Below are positions 32,362-43,985 of a DNA stretch of 64,000 bases, in pieces; the first letter of the stretch is position 1; every line of letters begins with the position of its first letter. The stretch spans positions 4,898,001 to 4,962,000 of the forward strand of contig JAPEHQ010000001.1 of the NCBI GenBank assembly GCA_027405735.1, given 5' to 3'. The DNA is from Mucor racemosus. Its lineage: Eukaryota; Mucoromycota; Mucoromycetes; Mucorales; Mucoraceae. The notes under the pieces were generated by a model. It did not search any database. It saw nothing but the letters and a program-made list of their open reading frames with translations, and was not told the origin of the DNA. Both the position numbers and the translations under genes were made by a program.

Positions 32362-32974
32362 TTTTCTAGAACACCAAGGAAAATAGGTTTTCTATTTGCC
32401 CTAATTATCAGCCCCCCCAAGAGAGGGGAGATTCAATAAAGGATTACTCCACATCAAAATCAACTAATCAAACACTGTAGATGTTACTGTTCTTTTCCAT
32501 CAAAATCATGCAAATTTGAGGTTATTCCAAATCTTCCAATTTGGGTTACAGTAATTACTGGTCCATTTTCATAAACTTGTAACCAAAATAGACTAAATAC
32601 TAATCGGCCAAGTTTTTGTATTATAAACTATATTGAAAAAAAAGATAAATAAAAAGGGATAGAAATCATTAAATCAATAGTGATGGGATGCAGTGAGATG
32701 TGAAAGTCTTCTGCTAAGGTTTTATGCGCAAGGTTTTGGCTTTTGTTTACACTATTTACAATCATCTTTGCGCCCCGCATACTGTTATGTGTAACAATCA
32801 TTCAAAAGGATGATAACCAGTTATTGAACAGTGTTTCAGATGGTACAACAAGATTTATATGATTGGTTTATATCAATTCAAATGTGGGGTCTATCCACTA
32901 AAAGCTGTATAAAAAGGATTTGAACAGAAAATTCCCCCCTTTTCTTTTTTCTTCTTTAATAAACAAATTTTATC
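32362..32974. promoter_or_regulatory. Intergenic promoter region of divergent KICS2 and CSL genes
   Basis: 613 bp lie between the two start codons. On the CSL side there is a TATAAAAAGG at 32908-32917, about 57 bp before the ATG, followed by a pyrimidine-rich tract (CCCCCCTTTTCTTTTTTC-like, about 32933-32957). A CCCCCC patch lies near 32412 on the KICS2 side. Confidence 0.5.
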
Positions 32975-35900
32975 ATGGCAACTGATAACTCAACTACACG
33001 CAAAAGAAAGCAAGAAAATTGGTCTGATTTTGTGTATTCATCACCAAATTCGCCTCAGCAACAACTATCTCATCAACATCAACAGCATCATGACTTTAAT
33101 ATAGATTCAATATTCTCTACTACTTCGCATGAGCATGAAAATAATGCAGGCAGTAGAAGGCATTCAGTAACTGTTGGGGAAATGCATTTTCATTCATTTG
33201 ATAAACCACAAGGATATCATGATTTAGAACAATTATTGGGTGCTTCTTTGCCTTCATCTTGGTCTTCTTCAAGTTCAGGTGCTTCTACTATTCAAAATAA
33301 TAACAATAATAACAACATTGATGTAATCCCTCATCGCCGTGCCATGTCTCTTCGTTTAGACACACCTACGCAACCTATTGACATGCATCGTGCTTCTGTT
33401 TCTACTGCTTCGCCTACAACTCCAGCCTTCTTTTCTCCTAGTTTTCTTGATGCATTAAAGCAAGAAGATGATATTATGTTTGATTCAAATAATCAGTTTT
33501 CTAATGATATGATCCATGATTTTATGATGTCTACATCTACGCCAACTGCAACAACTGCAACATCAACAACAACAACAATATCATCAGCAACAAATGCAAC
33601 AACAACAATCACACCATCTGTTATCAGTACAGGTGATGATGTAAATAACCTTACAAACTGGCTTTTAAACCAACCTACAACAAACCACAATAATGGTGGC
33701 AATGTAGTCAAGAGAAAATCATCTACTACATCTACAGCAACATCATCTACATCACCATCTTCATCTTCAATTCATATGATATCTACACCATCTCCACCTT
33801 CTGCTTCAATGACATCTTTATATCAACAACAGCATCCTTCTATTCCTGAAGAAGAAGATGAAGACATTGACACAAATTTACTTCGCAATAGTACAATCAA
33901 TTCTCGTATAATTCAAGGAACAAATAACTCTTCCATTATGAAACCTTTGATTCAAAAGTATCTTGGTACCCTTGAAGATGAAAGAAAAGTTATTATCCTT
34001 ACAAGTAAAGTAGCACAAAAGAGTTATGGTACTGAAAAGAGATTTTTGTGTCCACCTCCATCTACTGTACTTTCTGGTGCTTCATGGCATACAACAAATC
34101 CTACTACTTCGTTATCTACAAAACCATTACCTCCAAATATTGTAGTTCAAATCTCGGGTGAAAAGACTAGTCAAAATGGTGTTATTGAATGGCATAATAG
34201 TAATAACACCGTAATTGATGCTAATTCTATTATGCCTGGTGATACAGTAGGCGTGACAGGAAATTGTGTATCTAAACAATTGCATATAAACGATGCAGAT
34301 GAAAAGAGAAAAAGAGTTGAAGTTTATGTCAAAATAAATCTTGGAAATGGTGCTCATCTTGGTTCTTTTGCATCAAAGGGCATCAAAGTTATTTCTAAAC
34401 CATCAAAGAAAAGGCAGAGTGTAAAGAATATGGAACGTAAGTTTATAAACAAAAACAAAAAAAAAACGCCTTTTAGTGTAACTAACAACAATATTAGTTT
34501 GCATTCATCATGGAACAACTATTTCTTTATTTAATCGTATTCGTTCACAAACCGTTTCAACAAAATATTTAGGTGTATCTACAAACAATAGTAATGGTAA
34601 CAACACAGGAACATGTTTTGTTGCTAGAACTGCTTCTTGGGATCCATTTGTTATTTGGATTGTAGATACAACACGTTCTCCTGATGCTCAACAACAACAA
34701 CAACAACAACAACAACTTCATCATCATCCTGAAAACCCGCATTTCCCTCCTCCTCCAGCTATTGCTTTACAAACAACACCTGGACAAACCCCAATTGCAT
34801 TACATTATAATCAGACTGTTGTTTTACAATGTGTTAGCACAGGTTTAGTTAGTCCTGTTATGGTTATTAGAAAAGTTGATAAAGGTAGTATGGTTATGGG
34901 TGGAAACCGTCTTGATGATCTTTCTGGTCCTACTGGTGGTGAATGTGGTGATGAAGCTTTAGGTGATCCTGTTTCTCAACTTCATAAAATTGCTTTTCAA
35001 ATTGTTCAAGATCCATCAATTGCGCACAATAACAAAGCTAATTACAGACATTATCAATTACCACAACATTTGTCTACTACTGAATGGACTTTACCTCAAA
35101 CTAGTCAAGCTGTTACTTATCTTGCATGTCTTGATAATGTAGTTGGTATGCATAAAACAACAACTGAAAGAAGCTTTGTCGCTCCTCGTCCAATTCCTCC
35201 TACCCCTCCCACTTCTACTTCTACTTCTGCATTGAGTAATCAGAATAATTTACCGTTGGAATCTTCTCTTTTATCTTCTTCTTGGTCAGCTGAATCAACA
35301 TTTAATGGTTATGATATGATGGCTCAACAACAACAACAACAGCAACAACATCAATTGGAAACTGGAGGAGGAAAGATGACTCGTAAAAGACGTGTATCTT
35401 GTGATGTTACAGGAAAACCAATGTCAATGCCTGTTATGAAGAATAATGCAAGCAATCGTCGTCGTGTCAATTCACTCAATGATGGTTTATTAGTAAAGCA
35501 TGAAAATACAGGCGCTGGTCGTCGTAGCAGTCTTTCTTCTGATCGCCGTGGTAGCATTAGTTCAGATAGTGGTATTTATCATACCAATGGTACTTGTTGG
35601 ACCGAAGATGTTTCTGATGCCTCAGTGTGGACCATTGTTGGTACAGATTGCGCAACTTATAAATTTTGGACACCACCAGCTATTGCTGATTTGAATTCAC
35701 CCTTCTCAAATAGTACAGTAAATGCTAGTCCAATAACGCCATTCCCTTTCTTGTCAGCAACTGGTAATCAACTTGTTCATAATGCAAATATCCAGCAAAT
35801 GCTTCACTTAACAGGTGAAAACTTTGCACGCGATATATCTGTGTGGTTTGGTGACATTAAGGCACCTCGTACAGACTACAAATCTCGAGAATCGATTTCT

Positions 35901-36044
35901 TGTTCTATTCCAGACCTCCAGGAATTAATGGATAGTCCTACATCTTTCTTGGATAACGAAACCCAACAACATCACAAGATTCCTCTCTTATTTGTTCGTG
36001 GTGATGGTATCGTTTATAATACTGATATGTTTTATAGCTTTTGA
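32975..36044 (+). CDS. CSL (CBF1/RBP-J/Su(H)/LAG-1) family transcription factor
   Basis: Exons 32975-34436 and 34498-36044 (61-nt intron) give 3,009 nt, 1,002 residues, much longer than animal CSL (about 500) but like fungal members. Residues 1-320 are a low-complexity Ser/Thr/His/Asn/Gln tail. From about 327 (QKYLGTLEDERKVIILTSK) the LAG1 DNA-binding region has the hallmark KVAQKSYGTEKRFLCPPP. It is followed by the beta-trefoil, interrupted by a glutamine run and other inserts (including RRGSISSDSGI). The C-terminal IPT/TIG-like domain contains SVWTIVGTDCATYKFW and VWFGDIKAPRTDYKSRE. The family binds GTGGGAA-type sites. Fungi have no Notch, so target control differs from animals; in fission yeast homologues affect adhesion and cell-cycle coordination. 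Nuclear location is expected. Confidence 0.95.
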
Positions 36045-37662
36045 ATATGAAAAACCTTTATATGCTTTATGAATTCCATCCAAAAATCAACCCATATGAT
36101 CCCCTTTATCATTATATTTTATTAGTTTATTTTTCTCTTTTTCTTTTTTCTCTCTCATAAAAGAGAGAGCTTGTATAAAAATCATTTACTTTCATGCTTT
36201 TAGTGCCCTTCTTCTTTTCCCTTAACCCTCAATAAAAAAATCAAATACTATTTTGTCAGTTTCAATCAATTGATGTACCTTTTTGACTAATAAATGCGTA
36301 TATTGTCAATTAGTTTTTTTTTTCTCAATGGTGAAACTTTATGTTGAGAATTGCCTATTTTAGTATGCAATCCATGGAAATGGCTTCATCAATTACCAGT
36401 AGACTGGTTGCACATTGTATAATACTATCGAGTTTAATGTTGTGATAGCGTAGTACATGAAATCATTTGATAAAAATTGTTTAGAGCAATATTATTGAAT
36501 GTATAATATAATGTATATATAGTAAGAACATCGTTGGCTTCTTGGTCATCCGAAGTATATTCCACAGTTTGTCTGTAAAGTGTGATTCCTTTTCTACGTA
36601 TGTAAAACTCGTGAATCAATAACACACCAATTAAAGACTAATGATTCCAAACCTTAATGTTACCTATAAGATCAGGATTCTCGCTACTGGCCACAAGTCA
36701 AAAAGTTTGCTTGGCTCATTTATAATTAATAATCATAAAATTTTGTATACATTGCACATAATTAATCTTAAATTCAATGCATTATAAATGTGCCTATTAC
36801 TCTATATTATATTTGATTGTCTTAAATATCACATAGTACTGTGTACATAGGTTGGGTCAGGATAGTGAAAATTTCATCTATGTCGCCGAAACACATTAGT
36901 ATTTATACCAAGTATTGTGGAGTAACGGTGTAACCATTAGTTTTGTACTAACAGTAGGGCCAAGACAGATGATATTAATCTGAGGAAAATAGAGTAAACC
37001 TAAAACACAATTTTGTTTACTAGGGTACGTATTTTGTTCTATTGATAAATGTAGAATACGTTGCCGTGCCCAATAGGATTAATTTACGCCATAACATTGC
37101 TAATCAATTACTGATTATCTTGATACATAACATTGATTACTCAAATTCTCGTGCACATGTCTCATTGCGATTTACAATTTTTTGTGACATGCCAAGCCCA
37201 CAATGACCCATAAACGCATTTTGTAGAAAACATTGATGGACGAAGAATACATGGAGAATTTCATTTAGAATAAACAACTACTTCTATTTGATTCTACTGG
37301 CAATCTCAAATGTACATACATAGTATTTGTTTAATTGACTGTTGGTTTACATGCCAAAGTTTGGTATGTATGTAGTTTACGAATATGAGATAATTCCACG
37401 CATTTTCGATTTCTCGACTGAAAGAGGCTAAATTAAAATGGAGCGCTTATTGTTCTGCACATCTGCTAGGCTCAAATAAGCAGCGCCTTTTTTATTAAAT
37501 ATGTAAGAACATCGAAGCTTTGTACATGCACAGCTTTATGAATATCTCATTTAGAAAATCTTCGTGCAATGCGTCTGTTCAGATATATAAGCAAAACCAT
37601 AATATGAATTTGAGATCATCAGATAATGAAGGCTATATAGATTATAATCATAATAAGTAGGA
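36045..37662. other. AT-rich intergenic region
   Basis: No gene is supported. A T/C-rich stretch with TTTTCTCTTTTTC (about 36130-36155) and repeated AATAAA signals follow the CSL stop and probably belong to its 3' UTR. The rest is featureless AT-rich sequence. Confidence 0.4.
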
Positions 37663-37730
37663 ATGTTGTCCAGCCCAGCTTGTAAATAATAAATTTGGCT
37701 GGCAAATCCCGGCTCGACACCAATGCTAAT
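37663..37730 (-). repeat. Diverged copy of short element found in foldback left arm
   Basis: The reverse complement (beginning ATTAGCATTGGTGTCGAGCC) aligns with 19048-19116, including the GTCGAGCC start and a degenerate inverted end. The overlapping ORF (37551-37733 minus) is a by-product of this sequence. Confidence 0.55.
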
Positions 37731-37837
37731 CATAAGAAGAAATTTAAAAAGAACAGCTTGTCTACTTTTGTAGTAACTCTAATAGAATATCAAAAAATTG
37801 GTGCTTTACAAGCTATAGCTTTTAATATTGATTTGTA

Positions 37838-39145
37838 TCTCGTATAAGAGTTGAATTTTAAACTTTTCCTTTTAAAAAGCTAGGTCTCATCTTTCATCCC
37901 TGCTCAACTTTTTTTTCAATAAATGTCACAAAGAAAAAAATATATGTCAATGTACCTGAGATGCTCTACTTTCATCCAAAAACGAGTATCCAAAAATATC
38001 CTATTTTTTGCAGTTGGTATTAATTTTTTAGTGCTAATGTTTCAGATTTTTACGCGTATTTCACTGCTAAAATTAAAATGTTTGAGCCATCATATCTCTG
38101 CAAAACATTAAGCTACACTAAACCTTTTTAATAATAAAACTTACTTATTTTGAAGTACTCTATAACATATTTCAGTTTAAAAAAAATTCTGAGCACTTTT
38201 ATTTTTTTTTCATTTTTTTGACATTTTTGTAGTAGATTTCAAAATATTTGTTAAATTGAGTGGTAGTTTTTTTATATTCATTTCATCAAGCTCGTGGGGC
38301 TCTCTTAGACACAATTTAGTTTTTTTAAAAATATTAATTTTTCGTGGAGATATCCTCAAAAATGTGTACAAAGAGACACCCTCATCTCTAACCTCAATTT
38401 TCCCCTTGTATACCCTCATCCCAAATTCTGAAACAGAAAAAAATTTGGGCAAAAATGGTGTTTTCTCCACGAATAACGCAGCTATAAGGTTCAGCAATGG
38501 CTCAATCGATAGATAATTTTGTTACGCATTACTACATATACTTATATTAAAAATATACTTATAAAAAGTAATGTGTATCTTTAAAAAACCTTCAAAATTT
38601 CAATCGTTTTTTACACAAAATTTTATGTGAAACTTTTTTTTGAATTATATTTAGATGGATTCACAATTTAAAACTGTACAAAAAATATTTAGTACGCTAA
38701 GTCAACTTACTTTGCAGTTCATGAGGTTTTAAACGATTTTGTTTTTTTGATCATTTTTCATCATTTTTTTTCAAATCGATTTTGGAGCCCAGCCAACTCA
38801 TGGTTTAAGCTGTAATATGAACTACTATTTTGATTATCTCAACGAAAAATCAATATTTTTTGCTGGAACAAAAAATGAAAAGTAGCTTTTAGTTAAAACT
38901 ATCAAATGAATACAAAAATTTAACGTCTCAATTTTAGTGTTTAATTTCTATAGCTAAATTTAGGTCAGTTTTAGATAAATTTCAGGACAGTACGCTTATA
39001 TTCTATCATTAATTCTTTTATTTTACGAAAGGTATCAATATCTTTAAAGACGAAATACATGTTTTTAATAGTAGTTGACTGGAATCGACTTAATATTGGG
39101 CGAGAACTTTTAAAACTTTTCTGTAACCCATTTAAAAACTACTTT
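37838..39145 (-). repeat. AT-rich dispersed repeat, copy 2 (inverted relative to copy 1)
   Basis: The reverse complement aligns with 27605-28900 along its length, e.g. the ATCTCAGGTACATTGA block (37952-37967 here, 28777-28792 there) and the strongly conserved core around 38210-38430. The pair flanks a block of three host genes about 9 kb long. Confidence 0.7.
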
Positions 39146-40099
39146 TTTTATGACTGTAGAAAATCAAATTCAAAACTCTTATATCGATGAATTTTCACCC
39201 TAATAATTTTCAATATTACATAATAGTTTATGCACATGTTTAACACAAGTACTCCTAATGACAACTTGCATAAGTTACTGTGTGCTGAAAAAGTTATTGG
39301 GAAAGTACGCCTATCATTTTACTGCAACTTCTATTAAAAATAATTAAAAATGCGTTCTTAATAAATACTAATCCAAATATGCTGTGTGGAATATGTACAT
39401 ATTTATCCATTATATTGATCTCCACCATTTCATCTGATGGTTCTTAATTAATAAAGTACTACAGCCGATATGTATAGACATTAAACTACTAAATAAATAA
39501 ACGATATATGCTGACTTTCACTAATATAATAAACTTTCTGCCGAGCTTCAATCCTATCCTAACAAATTATAGTAAAAGGCAAATCAACATAATGTGAATC
39601 TAATCATAATACCATTATGATCAAGGATCCATGAACTCTATTATGGATAAACACCGATTGTCTACTATTAAATCTATATCTGACAAGGTGTATTATTGGC
39701 TATGTATGGACCTAAGACAAGTACCTAATCTCTCTTCTGATGAAAACTATATTATAAAGAGGACATTTATTTATTACAAAAAAGCCCTTAACTAGACAAT
39801 AAAATCCTAGACTTATCATCTAGTTGAATTCCTATTGTATTTTTTTATACTTTTTTCCGTGAATATCTATCTAATCCGTAGATATATATCCCACGTCCTG
39901 CCGTAATCCCACATGAACTTAGTTATGAATAGATACTATAGATATTTCTAACTTCTCAGCTTCCGTGTGTTATGTCAATACTATATCTTAGGTCATCCAT
40001 CCATGGTTTCGGTCTATAATCGGTGTTATAGTAAACCAACATGTGCCCACGAGTCCACGTTGATTTACACGCGTTCACGTCGATTTACATCATATCCGT
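39146..40099. other. AT-rich non-coding region
   Basis: No ORF or RNA gene is supported. Part of it may be the U3 portion of the LTR-like sequence that ends at about 40213, but the left boundary could not be placed. Confidence 0.35.
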
Positions 40100-40213
40100 A
40101 GATAGTAAATTCGTGTAATAGTAATAATGAATGTGTATAAATACATTCTCTGGACGTATCGTTAATAAAAGTGTAGTATTTTGGCAAGGTTATTTCTATC
40201 GTCCGTTTTGACA
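40100..40213 (+). mobile_element. LTR-like 3' portion (TATA, poly(A) signal, CA end)
   Basis: TATAAATA near 40136 is followed about 28 nt later by AATAAA (40164-40169), and the segment ends TTTTGACA at 40213. This reproduces the spacing of the intact LTR at 12210 (27 nt, then 51 nt to the end). The 5' end and target duplication were not identified, so this is a tentative solo-LTR call. Confidence 0.4.
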
Positions 40214-41798
40214 TTTCATCATGAGCTGTTGTAGCAAATTTAGATCGAAACCCACCTTTTCATTTTTAGGGTTTGGACCATTTCGCAGTGCATGTTTCAG
40301 ATGTACCTTTAAAGTAGATGTAAAAAACCACTTGTAATTGAAATGTGAGGATATTTTAAATATATATTGAGTAGGGCTACCTGTCAGTTGTAATTGCCGT
40401 TATATATTATTAGATAGTTGGTCTGAAATTCAGTATTTTTTCAAGGCACATAAGTATAGATGTAAGACACTCGATACATTTTACTATAATTTTGGCACTT
40501 ATTTAGGGTGTGTGATATTTTTTCAAGATATTCGTATAAATAATATATATACGAGAGACTGTACTAATAAAGTTTTAAGATCGACGGAAAGGGGATGCCA
40601 TCTTGTTATAGTTGAAAAGGGCCTTTTATTTTGATTTATTATATTAACTCATTTGAGCTGATATTTTTGGTTTGCATAAAGCATATTTCGTATATATCAT
40701 ATCATAACACATAAGTCAATAATATCCTGAAATTAAACTAAACATGAAATCAACTGCGTAGTCATTTTGAGGAGTATAATGTAAGTAACAAAGGAGGAAA
40801 TGTTTGTCAGAATAATATAATACATATGTCATGCGCGGGTCATTGGCGTTTGCTTATGATATGCATCGAATTGGCGTAGATTATAATAAAAGATGCTGCG
40901 AAATTCTGGGAACTGGGACCAAAAGCATGATATTGCATTGATCTTTGTGAATGACGGTGGTTCGGAAGTGGTTATCAAATTACCGCTCGATGATTTCTTA
41001 TTGTTCAACGTGGGTATGACAAGAGTTTGAAAGTCATCAAACCTTTTGTGTGATCCAAGAAAACCATGTTATGGAATAATGAATAAAGATAAAGTTTTGT
41101 ACTCTTGAACTATATGCCATTAAATTTTTAGCAGATCTGCTATATACACTTGTGTTTAAAATATTGTAAAGATATTAGTATACATTTGATTTATATGACG
41201 CGAAGTGGCATTATGTTAAAATTCGAAAATGTTGATTTTGTAATATCACTCTTGAGGCACGGCATTTTATTGCACGTTTCACCAAATGATAATATGCTAA
41301 TCCCTTTCCGCAACGAGAATTTGATATAGTCATACCATGATTTGTATAACTTTTTGATATTATAAAATGATGATAGTGCCTTGGGCTTATATTATCATGA
41401 TCAGAATTCACTCAAATTAGACTACAGAAGAGAACCCTAGTCTGTCGCTGTTCTATTCTTTTCCTAGTAGGCAAATGTTGATTTCGAAATCATGGATAAA
41501 AATAAAACTAAACACAAGAAAAAAACTTTAGTTGATTTTAACAGTCAGTAGTGGGTAAGTTTTCTAGGTGAAATTTCACTAGATAACCTCTCTTTCTTCT
41601 TCTTTCCCATCTCCTTCCCTTCCCTATTATTTTATTTGGAAGAGATATTATGGAAAATATGAAAACTGGAGCTATTAGCAAAGGACTAACACCCTCTTCT
41701 AATATATTTAACTCACAAAAAACGTAATTAAATTAAGATGATATAAAAGTGTTTGTTTTTGTTTAATTTAAGAAAAAATATGTAATATTAGGAATTCC
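40214..41798. other. Intergenic region upstream of PHD-finger gene
   Basis: No gene is supported in 40214-41500. A pyrimidine-rich tract (TCTCTTTCTTCTTCTTTCCC-like, about 41587-41630) lies about 170-210 bp before the next start codon and probably marks its promoter or 5' UTR. Confidence 0.4.
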
Positions 41799-43226
41799 AT
41801 GGTTTTTTCCTCAATAGATAACCAATCACTTAGCAATGAGCAGTTCAAAAAGCTTAAATCTATTCAACCAAATAAGCCAAAAGAAGCATCCAAAGAAAAT
41901 TGGAATAGCCATGTGTTTGTTTCATCCCCTTACGATCAGCCAACTGTTCACCACCCTTTCACCAAATCAAAACAACCTATCAAAGTAATTCCACAAACCT
42001 TTACAACCAATATTCGCAACGAAAAAATTGAAAAAACTATACAGCGACCTACTATGGGTGGTAAAACGATTGGCGCTATTCATCATTTACCAGCAAGCAC
42101 TGTTATCAATCATCACAATCGAATGTCTTCTGAGGAATTAAAACTACTAAGCCGCCGTATCAATCCTCACGAACCATTAGCATCGCCGCATGCTTCACCC
42201 AGAAAGCCACCACTTCCAAATATGCAACGCAACAGTAAGAAAAGATCGCTCAAGGAGGATAATGCTGACATTAACAATGATGAAAACGAACCACCTAGTA
42301 AAAAGAATCGCCAATTCACTTGCGAACCTTGCAGAAAAGTTTACAAGACCAGAAATGGTTTCATCTATCACAAACAGAAATGTAAAAAGATCATCAAGTT
42401 TGAAAGCAATGCTATCATTGACTGTATTTGTGAAAATCCTGCTGATGATACTGATACTATGATTGAATGCACCAAATGCAATAAATGGCTTCATTTGAGA
42501 TGTTCCGGCGGTGTTACAAAGGAGGATAGCTACTGTTGCTCAAGATGTAACACTATTGCAACCAACATATCTCTTTCGAATGAGCTGGCAACAGAATCAG
42601 CACAGGTTACAATCACAACAGCAGCATTACCTGAGCATGATTTACACCAGTTAATTGATAATAAGAATGAAGTAGAAGAAGAAATCCAAGAAGAAGAAGA
42701 AGAAGAAGACGATGATGATGATGATGATGATGATGAAGAAGATGGCGATGAAGAGCAACACATTTTAAATAATGGTCGAATCATTACATTATCTGCTCTT
42801 TGTCAAGCTAAAGAAAGAAGTAAAAATCTCATCAAGACATTCCAAGAATCAGCTCAACAAGAACAAGAAGCAGATGCAACAAAAGAAGAAGTAAACAAAA
42901 ACAACTTTAATTTCATTAGCTTGTTTTCTGATGAATTAAACATGGAAGCTGGAAATACAACAACGATGACAATGGATTCACCTACTTTGCCGCCTTCATC
43001 CATCATTGCTGATAACGAAGAGTGGAACAATGATTTCAGTGATTTTAACTCGAGCGATTGGTGTAATGATGATGTTCCATCCCTATTATTTTCTGATAAT
43101 AATCCATCATCGTCATATGTTGATGATTTCATTGCTGATATTCCTTCCTCTCCAAACATGATCCAACAAGCGGACTGGCTCCACTTTGCAAACTTTGATT
43201 TTGATTTCACCTCTGATGTGAAATAA
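41799..43226 (+). CDS. C2HC zinc-finger and PHD-finger protein
   Basis: This is a single-exon gene of 475 residues. A C2H2/C2HC-type finger (CEPCRKVYKTRNGFIYHKQKC, residues 175-195) is followed immediately by a PHD finger (CICENPADDTDTMIECTKC...WLHLRC...CCSRC, about 209-250). The PHD has the Cys4-His-Cys3 ligands and the Trp (WLHLRC) typical of methyl-lysine readers. The N-terminus (1-165) is basic with SP/PR motifs. An uninterrupted Glu/Asp tract lies at about 290-320, and the C-terminal 150 residues are acidic and aromatic (FDFDFTSD), resembling an activation region. Likely a nuclear chromatin-associated transcription regulator; no named orthologue is recognised. It precedes SWR1 in tandem, 759 bp upstream, another chromatin gene, though linkage may be chance. 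Confidence 0.85.
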   Translation: MVFSSIDNQSLSNEQFKKLKSIQPNKPKEASKENWNSHVFVSSPYDQPTVHHPFTKSKQPIKVIPQTFTTNIRNEKIEKTIQRPTMGGKTIGAIHHLPASTVINHHNRMSSEELKLLSRRINPHEPLASPHASPRKPPLPNMQRNSKKRSLKEDNADINNDENEPPSKKNRQFTCEPCRKVYKTRNGFIYHKQKCKKIIKFESNAIIDCICENPADDTDTMIECTKCNKWLHLRCSGGVTKEDSYCCSRCNTIATNISLSNELATESAQVTITTAALPEHDLHQLIDNKNEVEEEIQEEEEEEDDDDDDDDDEEDGDEEQHILNNGRIITLSALCQAKERSKNLIKTFQESAQQEQEADATKEEVNKNNFNFISLFSDELNMEAGNTTTMTMDSPTLPPSSIIADNEEWNNDFSDFNSSDWCNDDVPSLLFSDNNPSSSYVDDFIADIPSSPNMIQQADWLHFANFDFDFTSDVK

Positions 43227-43985
43227 ATATCAAATCTTTGTTTATATTTAATAATTTCCCCTTCTCCCCCTCCCCCTCACTCTTCACCAACATCACCATT
43301 TTCATTACTTATGTTATACATACTTTTAGTTCTTAGTTTTATTAATCTTCCTTGCCAAACAAAAAAAAAAAAAATTATGAAATAAAACCCTCACATCATT
43401 TTGTCCATCCAAAATTTTGCCTTGTTAGATGAGACATGCCTTTTAAAAGGTTTTAATGTGCTATTTATTCTGGATATTTAAATAAAAATCAATGAATAAT
43501 ATTAAAAAGTATACGTAATTCGATTCAATATTTTTTTTTCATCATAAATTGCATTGAATTAACGATTTTCATGTTATTTTTCATGAATTTATAAATTTTG
43601 ATTATTTTCTAGAAAAGGTCACGTGGTTTAAAAAAGAAAGAGCTTTTACGAAAAAAAAAAAAAATCGAGAAAATCAGTTTCAAAGGATTTTTAAGAGAGA
43701 TATAAGTACGATATTTTGAAAAATTAAACTTGAGTAAACTTTTATGTATATTTCAAATAACATTATATTTTTTTTCTTTATAAAAACAATGCGATGGGTG
43801 TTTATTCAAGTCATCTATAAAAGCATGTGCAACCTCTGTGATTGACTATTTCTCGTTGAATGCTGTTTCTTACGCGTAGTTTCAAAAGGATTTGTCTGTT
43901 GTTCGTAGCCAACTAAAGCTTCTTCTTATTGTAAACCTTTTCTCTCTTATTCTTTTTTCAAACTTGGGTCATAGACTTTCAATTA
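43227..43985. other. Intergenic region between PHD gene and SWR1
   Basis: A C/T-rich patch (43257-43290) directly after the PHD-gene stop and poly(A) tracts (43362-43376, 43647-43662) are the only notable features. The SWR1 promoter must lie in the right half. Confidence 0.4.
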
